Assembly (NCBI RefSeq): GCF_004348995.1
Contig: NZ_SMKQ01000016.1
Span: forward strand, 1-64,000
Source: Nonomuraea terrae
GTDB taxonomy: Bacteria; Actinomycetota; Actinomycetes; Streptosporangiales; Streptosporangiaceae
Direction of reading: 5' to 3'
DNA length: 64,000 nt
Under the pieces are notes generated by a model that made no database searches, was not told the DNA's origin, and saw nothing but the letters and a program-made list of their open reading frames with translations. The translations under genes and the position numbers were made by a program. This document shows, one piece after another, positions 1 through 7,899 of the stretch (its first letter is position 1; each line of letters starts with the position of its first letter).

Positions 1-17
1 GGGGACAGAGTGGGCGC

Positions 18-701
18 ATGACCGCAGTGAAGAGGCTCTTCCCCCTGATCGCCTGCGCCTCGATCCTGTTCTCGGTGGTCGGCGTGCTGGTCGGGCAGTT
101 CGATCCCGACCCCTACCTCGACCCCATGAACGTCACCATCAGCGAGTACGCCGTGGCCGACCGCGGGGGCGTCACGGAGGTGGCGATGGCGGTGCTCGGG
201 ATCGGGTCGCTGGTGTTGCTGGCGGGGCTGCGGGCCGCGGGGGCGCCCGTACGGGGGATGCCGGAGCGGTTGCTGATGGTGTGGTCGGGCGCCCTGGTGG
301 TGGCCGCGGTGGTCCCGACCACACCCATCGGCCACGATCTCGACCTGGCCGCGCAGATCCACCGGTACGTCTCCGTCGCCGCCTTCGTGAGCCTGCCGGC
401 CGCCGGCGCGCTGCTGGTGCCGAGGCTGGGCGCGGACGCCGTGTGGAAGCCGGTGGCGCGGGTCGTGGAGTGGGTGGCGCTGGCGGGCGGGTTCGGCCTG
501 CTGGCGATCACGTACGTGGCCCTGCCGGGCGACCGGGTGCTGATCGGGCTGGTCGAGCGGCTGCTCCTCGGCGCCGAGGTGGCCCTGCTCGTCGTGCTGG
601 CCGCGTGGCTGGTCAGAGTCACGTGGCGACAGAGCATCGCAAGCACCACGACAACCGCAAATTTCCCGACATATCACGGATTTATCGCTAGTCGATCTTA
701 A
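18..701 (+). CDS. DUF998-like integral membrane protein
   Basis: A 227-residue hydrophobic protein with about six predicted membrane segments and short charged loops. The first outside loop carries FDPDPYLDPMNVTISEYA, the Asp/Pro-rich stretch with an S-E-Y motif that is typical of the DUF998 family. No enzymatic motif is visible and the biochemical role of the family is not established. The start is an ATG close to the window edge, preceded by a purine-rich GGGGACAGAG. The last 25 residues are polar and low in GC compared with the rest. It ends about 55 bases before the next gene on the same strand. A membrane-protein call is safe; the family name is moderately safe. Confidence 0.7.
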   Translation: MTAVKRLFPLIACASILFSVVGVLVGQFDPDPYLDPMNVTISEYAVADRGGVTEVAMAVLGIGSLVLLAGLRAAGAPVRGMPERLLMVWSGALVVAAVVPTTPIGHDLDLAAQIHRYVSVAAFVSLPAAGALLVPRLGADAVWKPVARVVEWVALAGGFGLLAITYVALPGDRVLIGLVERLLLGAEVALLVVLAAWLVRVTWRQSIASTTTTANFPTYHGFIASRS

Positions 702-757
702 AACCAGTAGTTTGGGTGCTATTCTCTCCCGCGATCTTCTATCCGGGAGCAGGTGTC

Positions 758-2992
758 ATGGCATCGGGCAGATCCATCAGATTCAAGATCTCGACGCTGC
801 TCGTCATCCCTTTGGTCTCCCTGATCGGTCTCTGGGGCTTCGCCGCGAGCACCACGTTGGGGGACGCGCTCAACCTGTTCAAGGTGGACGCGATCTGGAC
901 CGGTGTGATCGACCCCTCGGAAGACCTCGTCACCAACCTGCAGGCCGAGCGCCTGGCCTCGGCCGAACAGATCGCCGGCGCCCCGGACGAAGCCGAGACG
1001 CTCGCCCGGACCAGGGCCTCGGTGGACGCCACCGGCAAGACGCTGCGGCAGCACGCGGAGTCGGAGGACACCCGTGCGGCCCTCACCCCCGACATGCGGA
1101 AACAGCTCCAGACCGTGCTGGAGGCGGTCGACCGGCTGCCCGACATCAGGGCCAAGGTGGACGACCGGGAGTTCACCCCCGGCGACCTGGTCACCGAGTA
1201 CGCCAAGATCACCGATGAGATCCACCTGCTGTACTCCCGGCTGACCATGAGCACCGACCTGGAGCTGTCGCTGCAGGCGCAGGGCCTGATCGCCGCCGAC
1301 GAGGTACGCGAGCTGCTCGCCCGCGAGCACGCCCTGGTCATCGCCTCCAACGGCCGGGCCGGCATGCGCGACGTCCACCTGCTGGCCGGCATCGACGGCA
1401 CCAGGACGTACCTCTTCCCCAAGGCCCTGGCCAACCTCGACGCCGAGCTGCGCACCCCCTTCGAGAAGCTGTACTACTCCCCCCGCTACGTCACCATGGA
1501 GAACCTCCTGGAGGGCTACATCGGCGGCCGGCCGATGGACGTCGACCTGTGGCGGGGCATCGCCGATCAGGTGCAGACGGAGCTGCGCGAAGCCGTCCAC
1601 GGCACCGGCGACAAGCTGCTGGCCAGGATGGAGCCGGCCGGCACGGGCATCGTGGTGCGGGCCGTCCTGGCAGGGGTGATCGGCCTGTTCGCGGTGACGT
1701 TCTCTGTCGTCGTCTCCATCCGCGTCGGCCGGCGGCTCGCCGAGGAGCTGGCGGCGCTGCGGCGCAGCGCGCTGGAGCTGGCGGAGGTCCGGCTGCCGGA
1801 CGTCGTGACGAAGCTGCGCCAGGGCGAGACCGTGGACATCGCGGCCGAGGCCCCGCCCATCCAGGTCGGCGAGAAGCCGACCAGCGAGGTCGCGGACCTG
1901 GCGGCGGCGTTCGACAGCGTGCAGAGCACGGCCGTGGACGCGGCCGTCGAGCAGGCCAGGCTCCGCGAGGGCGTCTCCGAGGCGCTGCGCAACCTGGCCC
2001 GGCGCAGCCAGTCGCTGCTGCAGCGCCAGCTCAGGCTGCTGGACGAGATGCAGCACCAGACGGAGGAGCCTGAGGCGCTGGAGCGGCTGTTCAAGCTCGA
2101 CCACCTGACCACGCGCATGCGCCGCCACGCCGAGGGGCTGGTGCTGCTGTCGGGCGGCTCCGCGGGCCGCAGATGGCGCGGCGTCATCCCCGTCGAGGAC
2201 GTGCTCAGCGGCGCCGCCGCCCAGGTGGAGGAGTACACCCGGGTCAGGGTCTACCCGATGCCCGAGGTCGGCGTGCCCGGCAGCGCGGTGGCCGACCTCA
2301 TGCACCTGTTCGCCGAGCTGATCGAGAACGCCGCGTCGTTCTCGTCCCCGGAGAACGAGGTCTCCGTGCGCGGCGAGATGGTCGGCAGGGGCTTCGCGGT
2401 CGAGATCGAGGACCGCGGCCTGGGCATGGACGAGGCCACGTTCAAGGCCGTCAACGCCCGCCTGGCCAGCCCGCCGGAGTTCGACCCGGCGCAGACCGAG
2501 CGGCTGGGCTTCGCGGTGGTCGGCATGCTGGCCGCCCGGCACGGCGTCAAGGTGACGCTCAAGCCGTCCCCGTACGCGGGCACCACGGCGATCGTGCTCG
2601 TCCCGGCCGAGCTGGTGGAGCTGATGGCGCCGCCGACGCAGCCGATGGACCTGACGCCCATCTCCGTGTCGGTCGTCCACGCCGAGACCACCGGACCGGG
2701 CGACCTGCCCCGCCGCATCCGTACCAGCAGGCGGGCCGCCGCGCAGGTCCAGAACCTCGTGGACAACGAGGCCCAGTACGAGGCTCAGGGACAGGCCGTG
2801 CCGCAGCAGGCCGGCCTGCCCCGCCGCGAACGGCAGACGGGGCTGTCGCAGCGGCTCAAGCAGGCGCCGACGCCCGCGGTGCCGGCCGAGGAACGTACGC
2901 CCGAGGAGGCCAGGGCACTGCTCTCCTCGCTCCAATCAGGCTGGCAACGCGGGCGGCAGGACAGCGACCAGGATGGGGGATCTGAACAGTGA
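758..2992 (+). CDS. Conservon-type sensor histidine kinase (CvnA), lone A-C pair
   Basis: A 744-residue membrane kinase-like protein. It has a TM helix at about residues 10-28, an extracellular nitrate/nitrite-sensor-like helical domain to about residue 300, a second TM, a HAMP-like linker and a C-terminal HATPase domain. ATPase boxes are visible as FAELIENAASF (N-box, about residue 515) and EDRGLGMDE (G1, about 550). A classical HisKA phospho-acceptor box is not recognisable, as usual for CvnA proteins. I chose ATG 758 because MASGRSIRFKIS aligns with the second copy in this window (MGSRNRSIRFKIF) and a GGGAGCAGG lies just upstream. The stop overlaps the DUF742 start by 4 bases (GTGA). No roadblock or GTPase gene follows on this strand, which is unusual. 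Confidence 0.88.
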   Translation: MASGRSIRFKISTLLVIPLVSLIGLWGFAASTTLGDALNLFKVDAIWTGVIDPSEDLVTNLQAERLASAEQIAGAPDEAETLARTRASVDATGKTLRQHAESEDTRAALTPDMRKQLQTVLEAVDRLPDIRAKVDDREFTPGDLVTEYAKITDEIHLLYSRLTMSTDLELSLQAQGLIAADEVRELLAREHALVIASNGRAGMRDVHLLAGIDGTRTYLFPKALANLDAELRTPFEKLYYSPRYVTMENLLEGYIGGRPMDVDLWRGIADQVQTELREAVHGTGDKLLARMEPAGTGIVVRAVLAGVIGLFAVTFSVVVSIRVGRRLAEELAALRRSALELAEVRLPDVVTKLRQGETVDIAAEAPPIQVGEKPTSEVADLAAAFDSVQSTAVDAAVEQARLREGVSEALRNLARRSQSLLQRQLRLLDEMQHQTEEPEALERLFKLDHLTTRMRRHAEGLVLLSGGSAGRRWRGVIPVEDVLSGAAAQVEEYTRVRVYPMPEVGVPGSAVADLMHLFAELIENAASFSSPENEVSVRGEMVGRGFAVEIEDRGLGMDEATFKAVNARLASPPEFDPAQTERLGFAVVGMLAARHGVKVTLKPSPYAGTTAIVLVPAELVELMAPPTQPMDLTPISVSVVHAETTGPGDLPRRIRTSRRAAAQVQNLVDNEAQYEAQGQAVPQQAGLPRRERQTGLSQRLKQAPTPAVPAEERTPEEARALLSSLQSGWQRGRQDSDQDGGSEQ

Positions 2993-3363
2993 GCCGCGAG
3001 CACGAGTGGGTTGACGAGGAGGCGGGGCCCGTCGTGCGGCCGTACGCGGTCGCACGCGGGCGTACGAGGTCCGCCTCCGCCGAGGTCGACCTGCTGGCGA
3101 CCGTCGTCTCGACGGGCTGGCCCGTCTCCGCCAAGGCCGAGCTGAGCGTTCAGCACCGCCGGCTGCTGAACCTGGTCGCGGGCAAGGCCAGGCCCGTGGT
3201 CGAGGTCGCCTCGGATCTGGCCCTGCCCGTCGGCGTCGTACGGGTGTTGCTGGGGGACGTGCTGGAGCACGGCCTGGTGACGGTGCGCCCGCCGCGGGAC
3301 AAGGCCGCCGCCCCGTCGGAGAGCCTGCTCCGCGAGGTCATCAACGGCCTGCGCGCGCTCTAG
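2989..3363 (+). CDS. DUF742 protein (CvnC-like)
   Basis: A 124-residue cytoplasmic protein of the DUF742 conservon family. The signature DEEAGPVVRPYAVARGRTRS sits near the N-terminus, followed by a winged-helix-like region (PVVEVASDLALPVGVVRVLLGDVLEHGLV). The GTG start overlaps the upstream kinase stop, so the two are translationally coupled. It ends EVINGLRAL, the same nine residues as the DUF742 protein of the facing operon, which points to a shared origin. Its TAG stop and the stop of the convergent GTPase gene share one palindromic CTAG. Molecular function is not established; in conservons these proteins form a membrane-associated complex with the kinase, roadblock protein and GTPase. Confidence 0.88.
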   Translation: MSREHEWVDEEAGPVVRPYAVARGRTRSASAEVDLLATVVSTGWPVSAKAELSVQHRRLLNLVAGKARPVVEVASDLALPVGVVRVLLGDVLEHGLVTVRPPRDKAAAPSESLLREVINGLRAL

Positions 3364-3932
3364 TTGGCCGAGGTCAGCGTCCGCAGGGAGTGCTCCACCA
3401 GCGCGATCATGACCTCCTTGGCCGAGGTCCGCCGGCGCACGTCGCAGAGCATGACCGGGACGTCGTCGTCGAGGTCGAGCGCGATGCGGACGTCCTCGAC
3501 GCTGTGCTGGTCGGCGCCGTCGAAGCAGTTGACGGCCACGACGAACGGCGTGCCGCGCTGCTCGAAGTAGTCGACCGACGGGAAGCAGTCGGTGAGCCGC
3601 CGGGTGTCGGCGATCACGACCGCGCCGAGCGCGCCGTAGGACAGCTCGTCCCACATGAACCAGAACCGCTCCTGGCCGGGCGTGCCGAACAGGTAGACGA
3701 CCAGCCCGTCGCGGATGGTGATGCGGCCGAAGTCCATCGCCACGGTCGTCGTGGTCTTGGACTCCACGCCGTCGAGGTCGTCGATCCCGATCCCGCGGTC
3801 GGAGAGCACCTCCTCCGTGCGCAGCGGCCTGATCTCGCTGATCGATCCGACCAGGGTGGTCTTGCCGACGCCGAACCCGCCCGCGATCAGGATCTTGAGC
3901 GCGACGGGGTCCTCAGAGAGCACGGAGTCCAT
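3360..3932 (-). CDS. Conservon small GTP/ATP-binding protein (CvnD)
   Basis: A 190-residue Ras/MglA-like GTPase. The P-loop GGFGVGKTT is at residues 18-26, a switch region with a Thr run (KTTTTVAMDFG) lies around residue 60, and the DxxG-like segment is LFGTPGQERF. AVNCFDG stands where NKxD-type specificity is expected, so base specificity is not certain. It is the last gene of a complete minus-strand conservon (A-B-C-D) and its start lies 20 bases inside the DUF742 gene. It faces the lone A-C pair tail to tail with a 4-base overlap. Family knowledge: CvnD proteins bind guanine nucleotide and cycle in a membrane-tethered complex resembling eukaryotic GPCR modules. Confidence 0.9.
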   Translation of the reverse strand: MDSVLSEDPVALKILIAGGFGVGKTTLVGSISEIRPLRTEEVLSDRGIGIDDLDGVESKTTTTVAMDFGRITIRDGLVVYLFGTPGQERFWFMWDELSYGALGAVVIADTRRLTDCFPSVDYFEQRGTPFVVAVNCFDGADQHSVEDVRIALDLDDDVPVMLCDVRRRTSAKEVMIALVEHSLRTLTSAN

Positions 3933-4275
3933 TGATCACTTCCTTGAGAATGCGCTCATTCGACCGCGCCCCTCCTGCCGTGGGCGACGTCACCGAGATG
4001 AGACCGTGGTCACGCATGTCGCCGAGCAGCACCCGGACGACGCCGACGGGCAGGTCGAGCTCGACGGCCAGGTCGGCCAGCGAGATCGGGCTCTGGGCTG
4101 CCCGCAGGATGTGTCGTTGTTCGGGACCGAGGTCGTCCGGCGGGTCGCCGATCGCGCGCACGGTCGCCACGAGGTCGAACGCGTCTCCGGAAGAGCGCGT
4201 GCGTCCGCGGATGAGAGCATAGGGCCGGACGACCGGTCCCGCCTCCTCATCGAACCACTGCGGGCGATCGCTCAT
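3913..4275 (-). CDS. DUF742 protein (CvnC)
   Basis: A 120-residue DUF742 protein with FDEEAGPVVRPYALIRGRTR at the N-terminus, a winged-helix-like middle (LAVELDLPVGVVRVLLGDM) and the C-terminal tail EVINGLRAL. Its ATG overlaps the upstream roadblock gene by 4 bases and its 3' end overlaps the GTPase gene by 20 bases, so the four genes look translationally coupled. It is clearly paralogous to the plus-strand DUF742 gene at 2989. Confidence 0.9.
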   Translation of the reverse strand: MSDRPQWFDEEAGPVVRPYALIRGRTRSSGDAFDLVATVRAIGDPPDDLGPEQRHILRAAQSPISLADLAVELDLPVGVVRVLLGDMRDHGLISVTSPTAGGARSNERILKEVINGLRAL

Positions 4276-4679
4276 GACGCCCCGGCGCGTGGATTGGTGG
4301 TGATGTGCTGGCCCACGCGCTTGACCAGCATCGCCATCTCGTACGCGATGTGGCCGACGTCCACGGTGGCGTCGGCGACCACGGCCAGACAGGTGCCCTG
4401 GCCGGCCGCGGTGACGAACAGGAACGCCGACTCCATCTCCACGATGGTCTGGCGCACGTCGCCGCCGCCGAAATGGCGGCCGGTGCCGCGGGCCAGGCTC
4501 TGGAAACCGGCCGCCACCGCTGACAGGTGCTCGGCGTCCTCGCGGGACAGTCCTTTCGAATATCCGACGGCCAGGCCGTCGGTCGACAGGATGGCCGCTT
4601 GGCGCACGGCGGCGACCCGGGTGACCAGGTCGTCCAGCAGCCAGTTCAGCTCGCCGCTGTTCGTGGTCGGCACACTCAT
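4272..4679 (-). CDS. Roadblock/LC7 domain protein (CvnB)
   Basis: A 135-residue single-domain roadblock/LC7 protein. It starts MSVPTTNSGELNWLLDDL and has the typical strand-helix pattern (AAILSTDGLAVGYSKGL, then FLFVTAAGQGTCLAVVAD). Family knowledge: these proteins act as GTPase-regulating dimeric platforms, the bacterial counterpart of MglB or of the dynein light chain. It is the second gene of the conservon, with 4-base overlaps on both sides. It is the only roadblock gene in the neighbourhood, so the facing A-C pair has none of its own. Confidence 0.92.
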   Translation of the reverse strand: MSVPTTNSGELNWLLDDLVTRVAAVRQAAILSTDGLAVGYSKGLSREDAEHLSAVAAGFQSLARGTGRHFGGGDVRQTIVEMESAFLFVTAAGQGTCLAVVADATVDVGHIAYEMAMLVKRVGQHITTNPRAGAS

Positions 4680-6871
4680 GCGTCCCCCTTACTCATGGGC
4701 CCCTCCTCGGAGGCTTCTTCTCTGGCGCGTTGGGTTCCCCGCTGGAACGCGGAGAACAGGTCGCGTACCTCGTCAGGAGAGCGTTCGGCCTGCTCCTGCT
4801 CCGGCTCGGGCTGCTGTTCCCTGAGCTGAGGCGCCAGGTGGGCCTGTCGCACCCGTTTGGGCAGCCCGGCATGGGTGCCCGAGGTCACGACCGCGAGCGC
4901 CTTCTTCCGCGTACGGCTCGGCAGCACCGCCTTGCCGTCGCCGTTCTGGGTCGTCCTGCCCGGCTCGCGGGTCTGCGCGGGCTCTCCGGGCTCGGCGGTT
5001 TCTGTGGTCTCGGCCATGAGGGCGCGCGGCACCAGCACGATGGCCAGCGTCCCGCCGAAGGGCGAGCGGCGCAGCTGCACCTTGACGCCGTGCCGCCCGG
5101 CCAGCGTGGCGACCACGAACAGGCCGAGCCGGTCGCTGTCGGCCAGGTCGAACTCGGGCGGGGCGGCCAGCAGCGCGTTGACCTGGCCGTATTCGGCGGC
5201 CGACAGGCCGAGGCCCTTGTCCTCGACCTCGATGGCGTAGCCGTTGCTCACCCGGTCGCCGCGCACCTGCACCATGGTGTCGGGCGGCGAGTAGATGGTG
5301 GCGTTCTCGACCAGCTCGGCCACCAGGTGGGTCACGTCGGCCGCGGCGGCGCCGTCGATCGCGCCGTCCGGCATGGACGTGACGGCGATCCTGGTGTAGT
5401 CCTCCACCTCGGCGACCGCGGCCCGGACGACGTCGATCATGGGCACCGGCCGGCGCCAGGCCCGCCCCGGCGCGGCGCCCGACAACACGATCAGGCTCTC
5501 GGCGTGCCGCCGCATGCGGGTGGTCAGGTGGTCCAGGCGGAAGAGCTCTTCCAGCCGGTCGGGGTCGTGGGTGCGCCGCTGCATGCGGTCGAGCAGCCCG
5601 AGCTGGCGGTGCAGCAGGCCCTGCTTGCGCCGGGCGAGGTTGAGGAAGACCTGGCCGACCCCGCGGCGCAGCGCGGCCTGGCCGACCGCCGCCTTCACGG
5701 CGGTGCGCTGCACGGAGCCGAAGGCCCTGGCCACGTCGGTGATCTCAGCGGAACCGCGCACCTTGATCGCCTTGGCCTCCTTCCGCACGTCGACGTCCTC
5801 GCCCCTGCGCAGCCGCGCCACGATGTCGGGCAGCCGCCGCTGCGCCAGCTCCACCGCCGCGGAACGCAGCCCGGCCAGCTCTCCGGCCAGGCGTCGACCG
5901 AAGCGTACCGAGATGATGATCGACGCGAGAACCGCGATCAAACCGAGGCCGCCGGCGACGGCGATCTTGACCATGGTGCCGGTGGCGGCCTCCGACGTAC
6001 GGTCGGCCAGGGTCCCGGCGGTGTCGGCGCCGAGGTCGTCGAGGCGGGAGGTGAGGTCGTCGAGGGTCTGCTGCCAGGCGTCGGCGGCGGGCGTCGTGCC
6101 GGTCCTGACGATGCGCGTCTCCATGGCGGTGAACACGATGAACGGCTCGCTCGCGAAGACCTCCTCGTACGGCCTGCGCAGCGGCACGTCGAGCCCGGCC
6201 AGGCCGCGGGCGTGCAGGAACTTCCTGGAGGCGGCGTACTCGGCGAAGGCGGTGGTCTCGGCCTCGCTCAGTCGCCGGTCGGCCAGCGCGCCGACGACGA
6301 GGGCGTGCTCCCTGGCGATGTACTCCCTGGCCAGGCCCATGGTGTGCAGTGACGACGCCTGCTGGAAGATCGCCAGGTCGGAGACGGGGACCAGGTCGTC
6401 GGACAGGAGGAACAGCGCGTCGAGGAGGCGGTTGTAGGCGTGCAGGCCGGACAGGCGCGAGCCGCCGCCCGTGTCGATGTCGTCCCTGATCGACGCGAGG
6501 CGGTCGAGGGAGGTGCGGAGGTTGTCCAGCGGGGCGCGCAGGTCGTCGCCGACGGCGTCGCCGGCCGCGGAGACGGCGTGCTCGAACTCGGCGACGGACT
6601 GGTCGGTGCGGGCGCGCTGGCTGCCGAGCACCTCGGTGAGCTCACGCGTGGCGAGCGTCTCGGCGGAGCGGACCCTTTCCGCCTGCAGCTGCAATCCCAG
6701 GTCGGTGGAGGCGACACCGAGTGTCTCGTAGAGGGTGTTCGCGCGGAGCAGGGACCGGGCGTCGTCCATGGTGAGGTTCAGGACGAAACCCCACAGCGCG
6801 CTCAGAGACAGGAGGGGTAGCAGCAGCAATAAGAAGATCTTGAACCGAATTGACCGGTTTCGCGAGCCCAT
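4676..6871 (-). CDS. Conservon sensor histidine kinase (CvnA)
   Basis: A 731-residue membrane kinase-like protein heading the complete conservon. TM helices flank an extracellular nitrate-sensor-like helical domain, followed by a HAMP-like linker and a HATPase domain (N-box VAELVENATIYSPPD, G1 EDKGLGLS). The C-terminal tail is charged and probably disordered. I chose ATG 6871 (MGSRNRSIRFKIF), which has GAGG 8 bases upstream and matches the N-terminus of the other copy. ATGs at 6895 and 6934 would add a short non-conserved extension. The stop overlaps the roadblock start by 4 bases. Confidence 0.88.
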   Translation of the reverse strand: MGSRNRSIRFKIFLLLLLPLLSLSALWGFVLNLTMDDARSLLRANTLYETLGVASTDLGLQLQAERVRSAETLATRELTEVLGSQRARTDQSVAEFEHAVSAAGDAVGDDLRAPLDNLRTSLDRLASIRDDIDTGGGSRLSGLHAYNRLLDALFLLSDDLVPVSDLAIFQQASSLHTMGLAREYIAREHALVVGALADRRLSEAETTAFAEYAASRKFLHARGLAGLDVPLRRPYEEVFASEPFIVFTAMETRIVRTGTTPAADAWQQTLDDLTSRLDDLGADTAGTLADRTSEAATGTMVKIAVAGGLGLIAVLASIIISVRFGRRLAGELAGLRSAAVELAQRRLPDIVARLRRGEDVDVRKEAKAIKVRGSAEITDVARAFGSVQRTAVKAAVGQAALRRGVGQVFLNLARRKQGLLHRQLGLLDRMQRRTHDPDRLEELFRLDHLTTRMRRHAESLIVLSGAAPGRAWRRPVPMIDVVRAAVAEVEDYTRIAVTSMPDGAIDGAAAADVTHLVAELVENATIYSPPDTMVQVRGDRVSNGYAIEVEDKGLGLSAAEYGQVNALLAAPPEFDLADSDRLGLFVVATLAGRHGVKVQLRRSPFGGTLAIVLVPRALMAETTETAEPGEPAQTREPGRTTQNGDGKAVLPSRTRKKALAVVTSGTHAGLPKRVRQAHLAPQLREQQPEPEQEQAERSPDEVRDLFSAFQRGTQRAREEASEEGPMSKGDA

Positions 6872-6993
6872 GTCCCAACCTCGAGTCGGGGGCATTTCCA
6901 CACCTTGTGTAAATACACCTCCGGAAGATCGCACAGGAGACTAGCACCGATTAAGTGTCCGGCGCAGTGGGAGCAAGGCGTTCATTACCGTGA

Positions 6994-7899
6994 TTATTGG
7001 GACGACATCTGCCGTCGGCGGCGATCCCGGACAAGGGTCCCCCAGAGCCATGCCAGCGCGACCAGCGAGATCACCACGAACCCCGACCAGGTCACCACGG
7101 TGTAGACGTGCACCTGCCAGGCGGTCACGTCCGGCACCCGGCCGATCCGCAGCTGCGCGAACTGCCACGGCCGCCCGGTCAGCACCAGCGTGATCGCGAT
7201 CGCGATGGCGCTCATCGAGTCCCACAGCGCGTGCAGCACCGAGACGCCGAGGTAGGCGAGCAGCACGGGCCCGGTGAGCCGTCCGCCCGCGGCGAACAGC
7301 GCGCCGCCCGCGATCGCCGTCCACAGGCCGTGCCCCACCGGCGTCAGGATGCCGCGCAGCACCTCGGTCTCGACGAGCTGGCCCAGCGACAGGCCGTGGG
7401 AGGTGAACAGGGCGTTGAAGGCGTACCCGGCGCTCTCGAAGGCGGCGAAGCCGAAGCCGACGGTGGCGCCGAGCACCACGCCGTCGCGGATCGAGCGCTT
7501 GACCGCGTGCCGGGTGACGACCATCAGCGCGGCCAGCTTGGCGGCCTCCTCGATGAGGCCGACCAGCAGGAACATCACGATCGACGGCCGCACCAGCCAG
7601 CTCTCCAGCAGCGAGGCGCCGAGCACGCCCAGCACGCCGCCCACCACGAACGCGACGAACATCCGCTCCACCGTCACGGTGGGGGAGCGGCCCTGCCCGT
7701 ACGCCCAGGCCACGAACGTCACGGGGACCAGGAAGCTGCCGAGCAGCACCACGGTCGGCACCAGGTTCGGGTTGAGCGTCCAGGACGTGACGACCACGCT
7801 GGCCACCCACAGGACGAGCCCGGTCAGGAAGATCCGCAACCACGGCCGTCGCACGGTGCGCACGGTGCCCTCCGTGCTTCCCGGGCTCCCCGTGCTCAC
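6994..7899 (-). CDS. PrsW-family intramembrane protease
   Basis: A 301-residue polytopic membrane protein with eight or so TM segments. The three PrsW motifs are all present: EExxK (E117, E118, K121), FExxxY (F154, E155, Y159) and HxxxD (H223, D227). Family knowledge: PrsW of Bacillus performs site-1 cleavage of the anti-sigma factor RsiW, and relatives belong to the CPBP/ABI superfamily. The GTG start overlaps the stop of the upstream oxidoreductase by 4 bases (GTGA), so the two are coupled. No anti-sigma gene is adjacent, but a membrane-tethered sigma/anti-sigma fusion lies 44 kb away. The substrate is unknown. Confidence 0.88.
   Translation of the reverse strand: MSTGSPGSTEGTVRTVRRPWLRIFLTGLVLWVASVVVTSWTLNPNLVPTVVLLGSFLVPVTFVAWAYGQGRSPTVTVERMFVAFVVGGVLGVLGASLLESWLVRPSIVMFLLVGLIEEAAKLAALMVVTRHAVKRSIRDGVVLGATVGFGFAAFESAGYAFNALFTSHGLSLGQLVETEVLRGILTPVGHGLWTAIAGGALFAAGGRLTGPVLLAYLGVSVLHALWDSMSAIAIAITLVLTGRPWQFAQLRIGRVPDVTAWQVHVYTVVTWSGFVVISLVALAWLWGTLVRDRRRRQMSSQ

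Noticed and set aside
719-2935. Long antisense open frames opposite the conservon kinases, purA, aldolase, sigma fusion and hybrid kinase
   Set aside because: They are GC-skew shadows: composition is Arg/Gly/His-rich, no domains are visible, and each mirrors a clear gene on the other strand.
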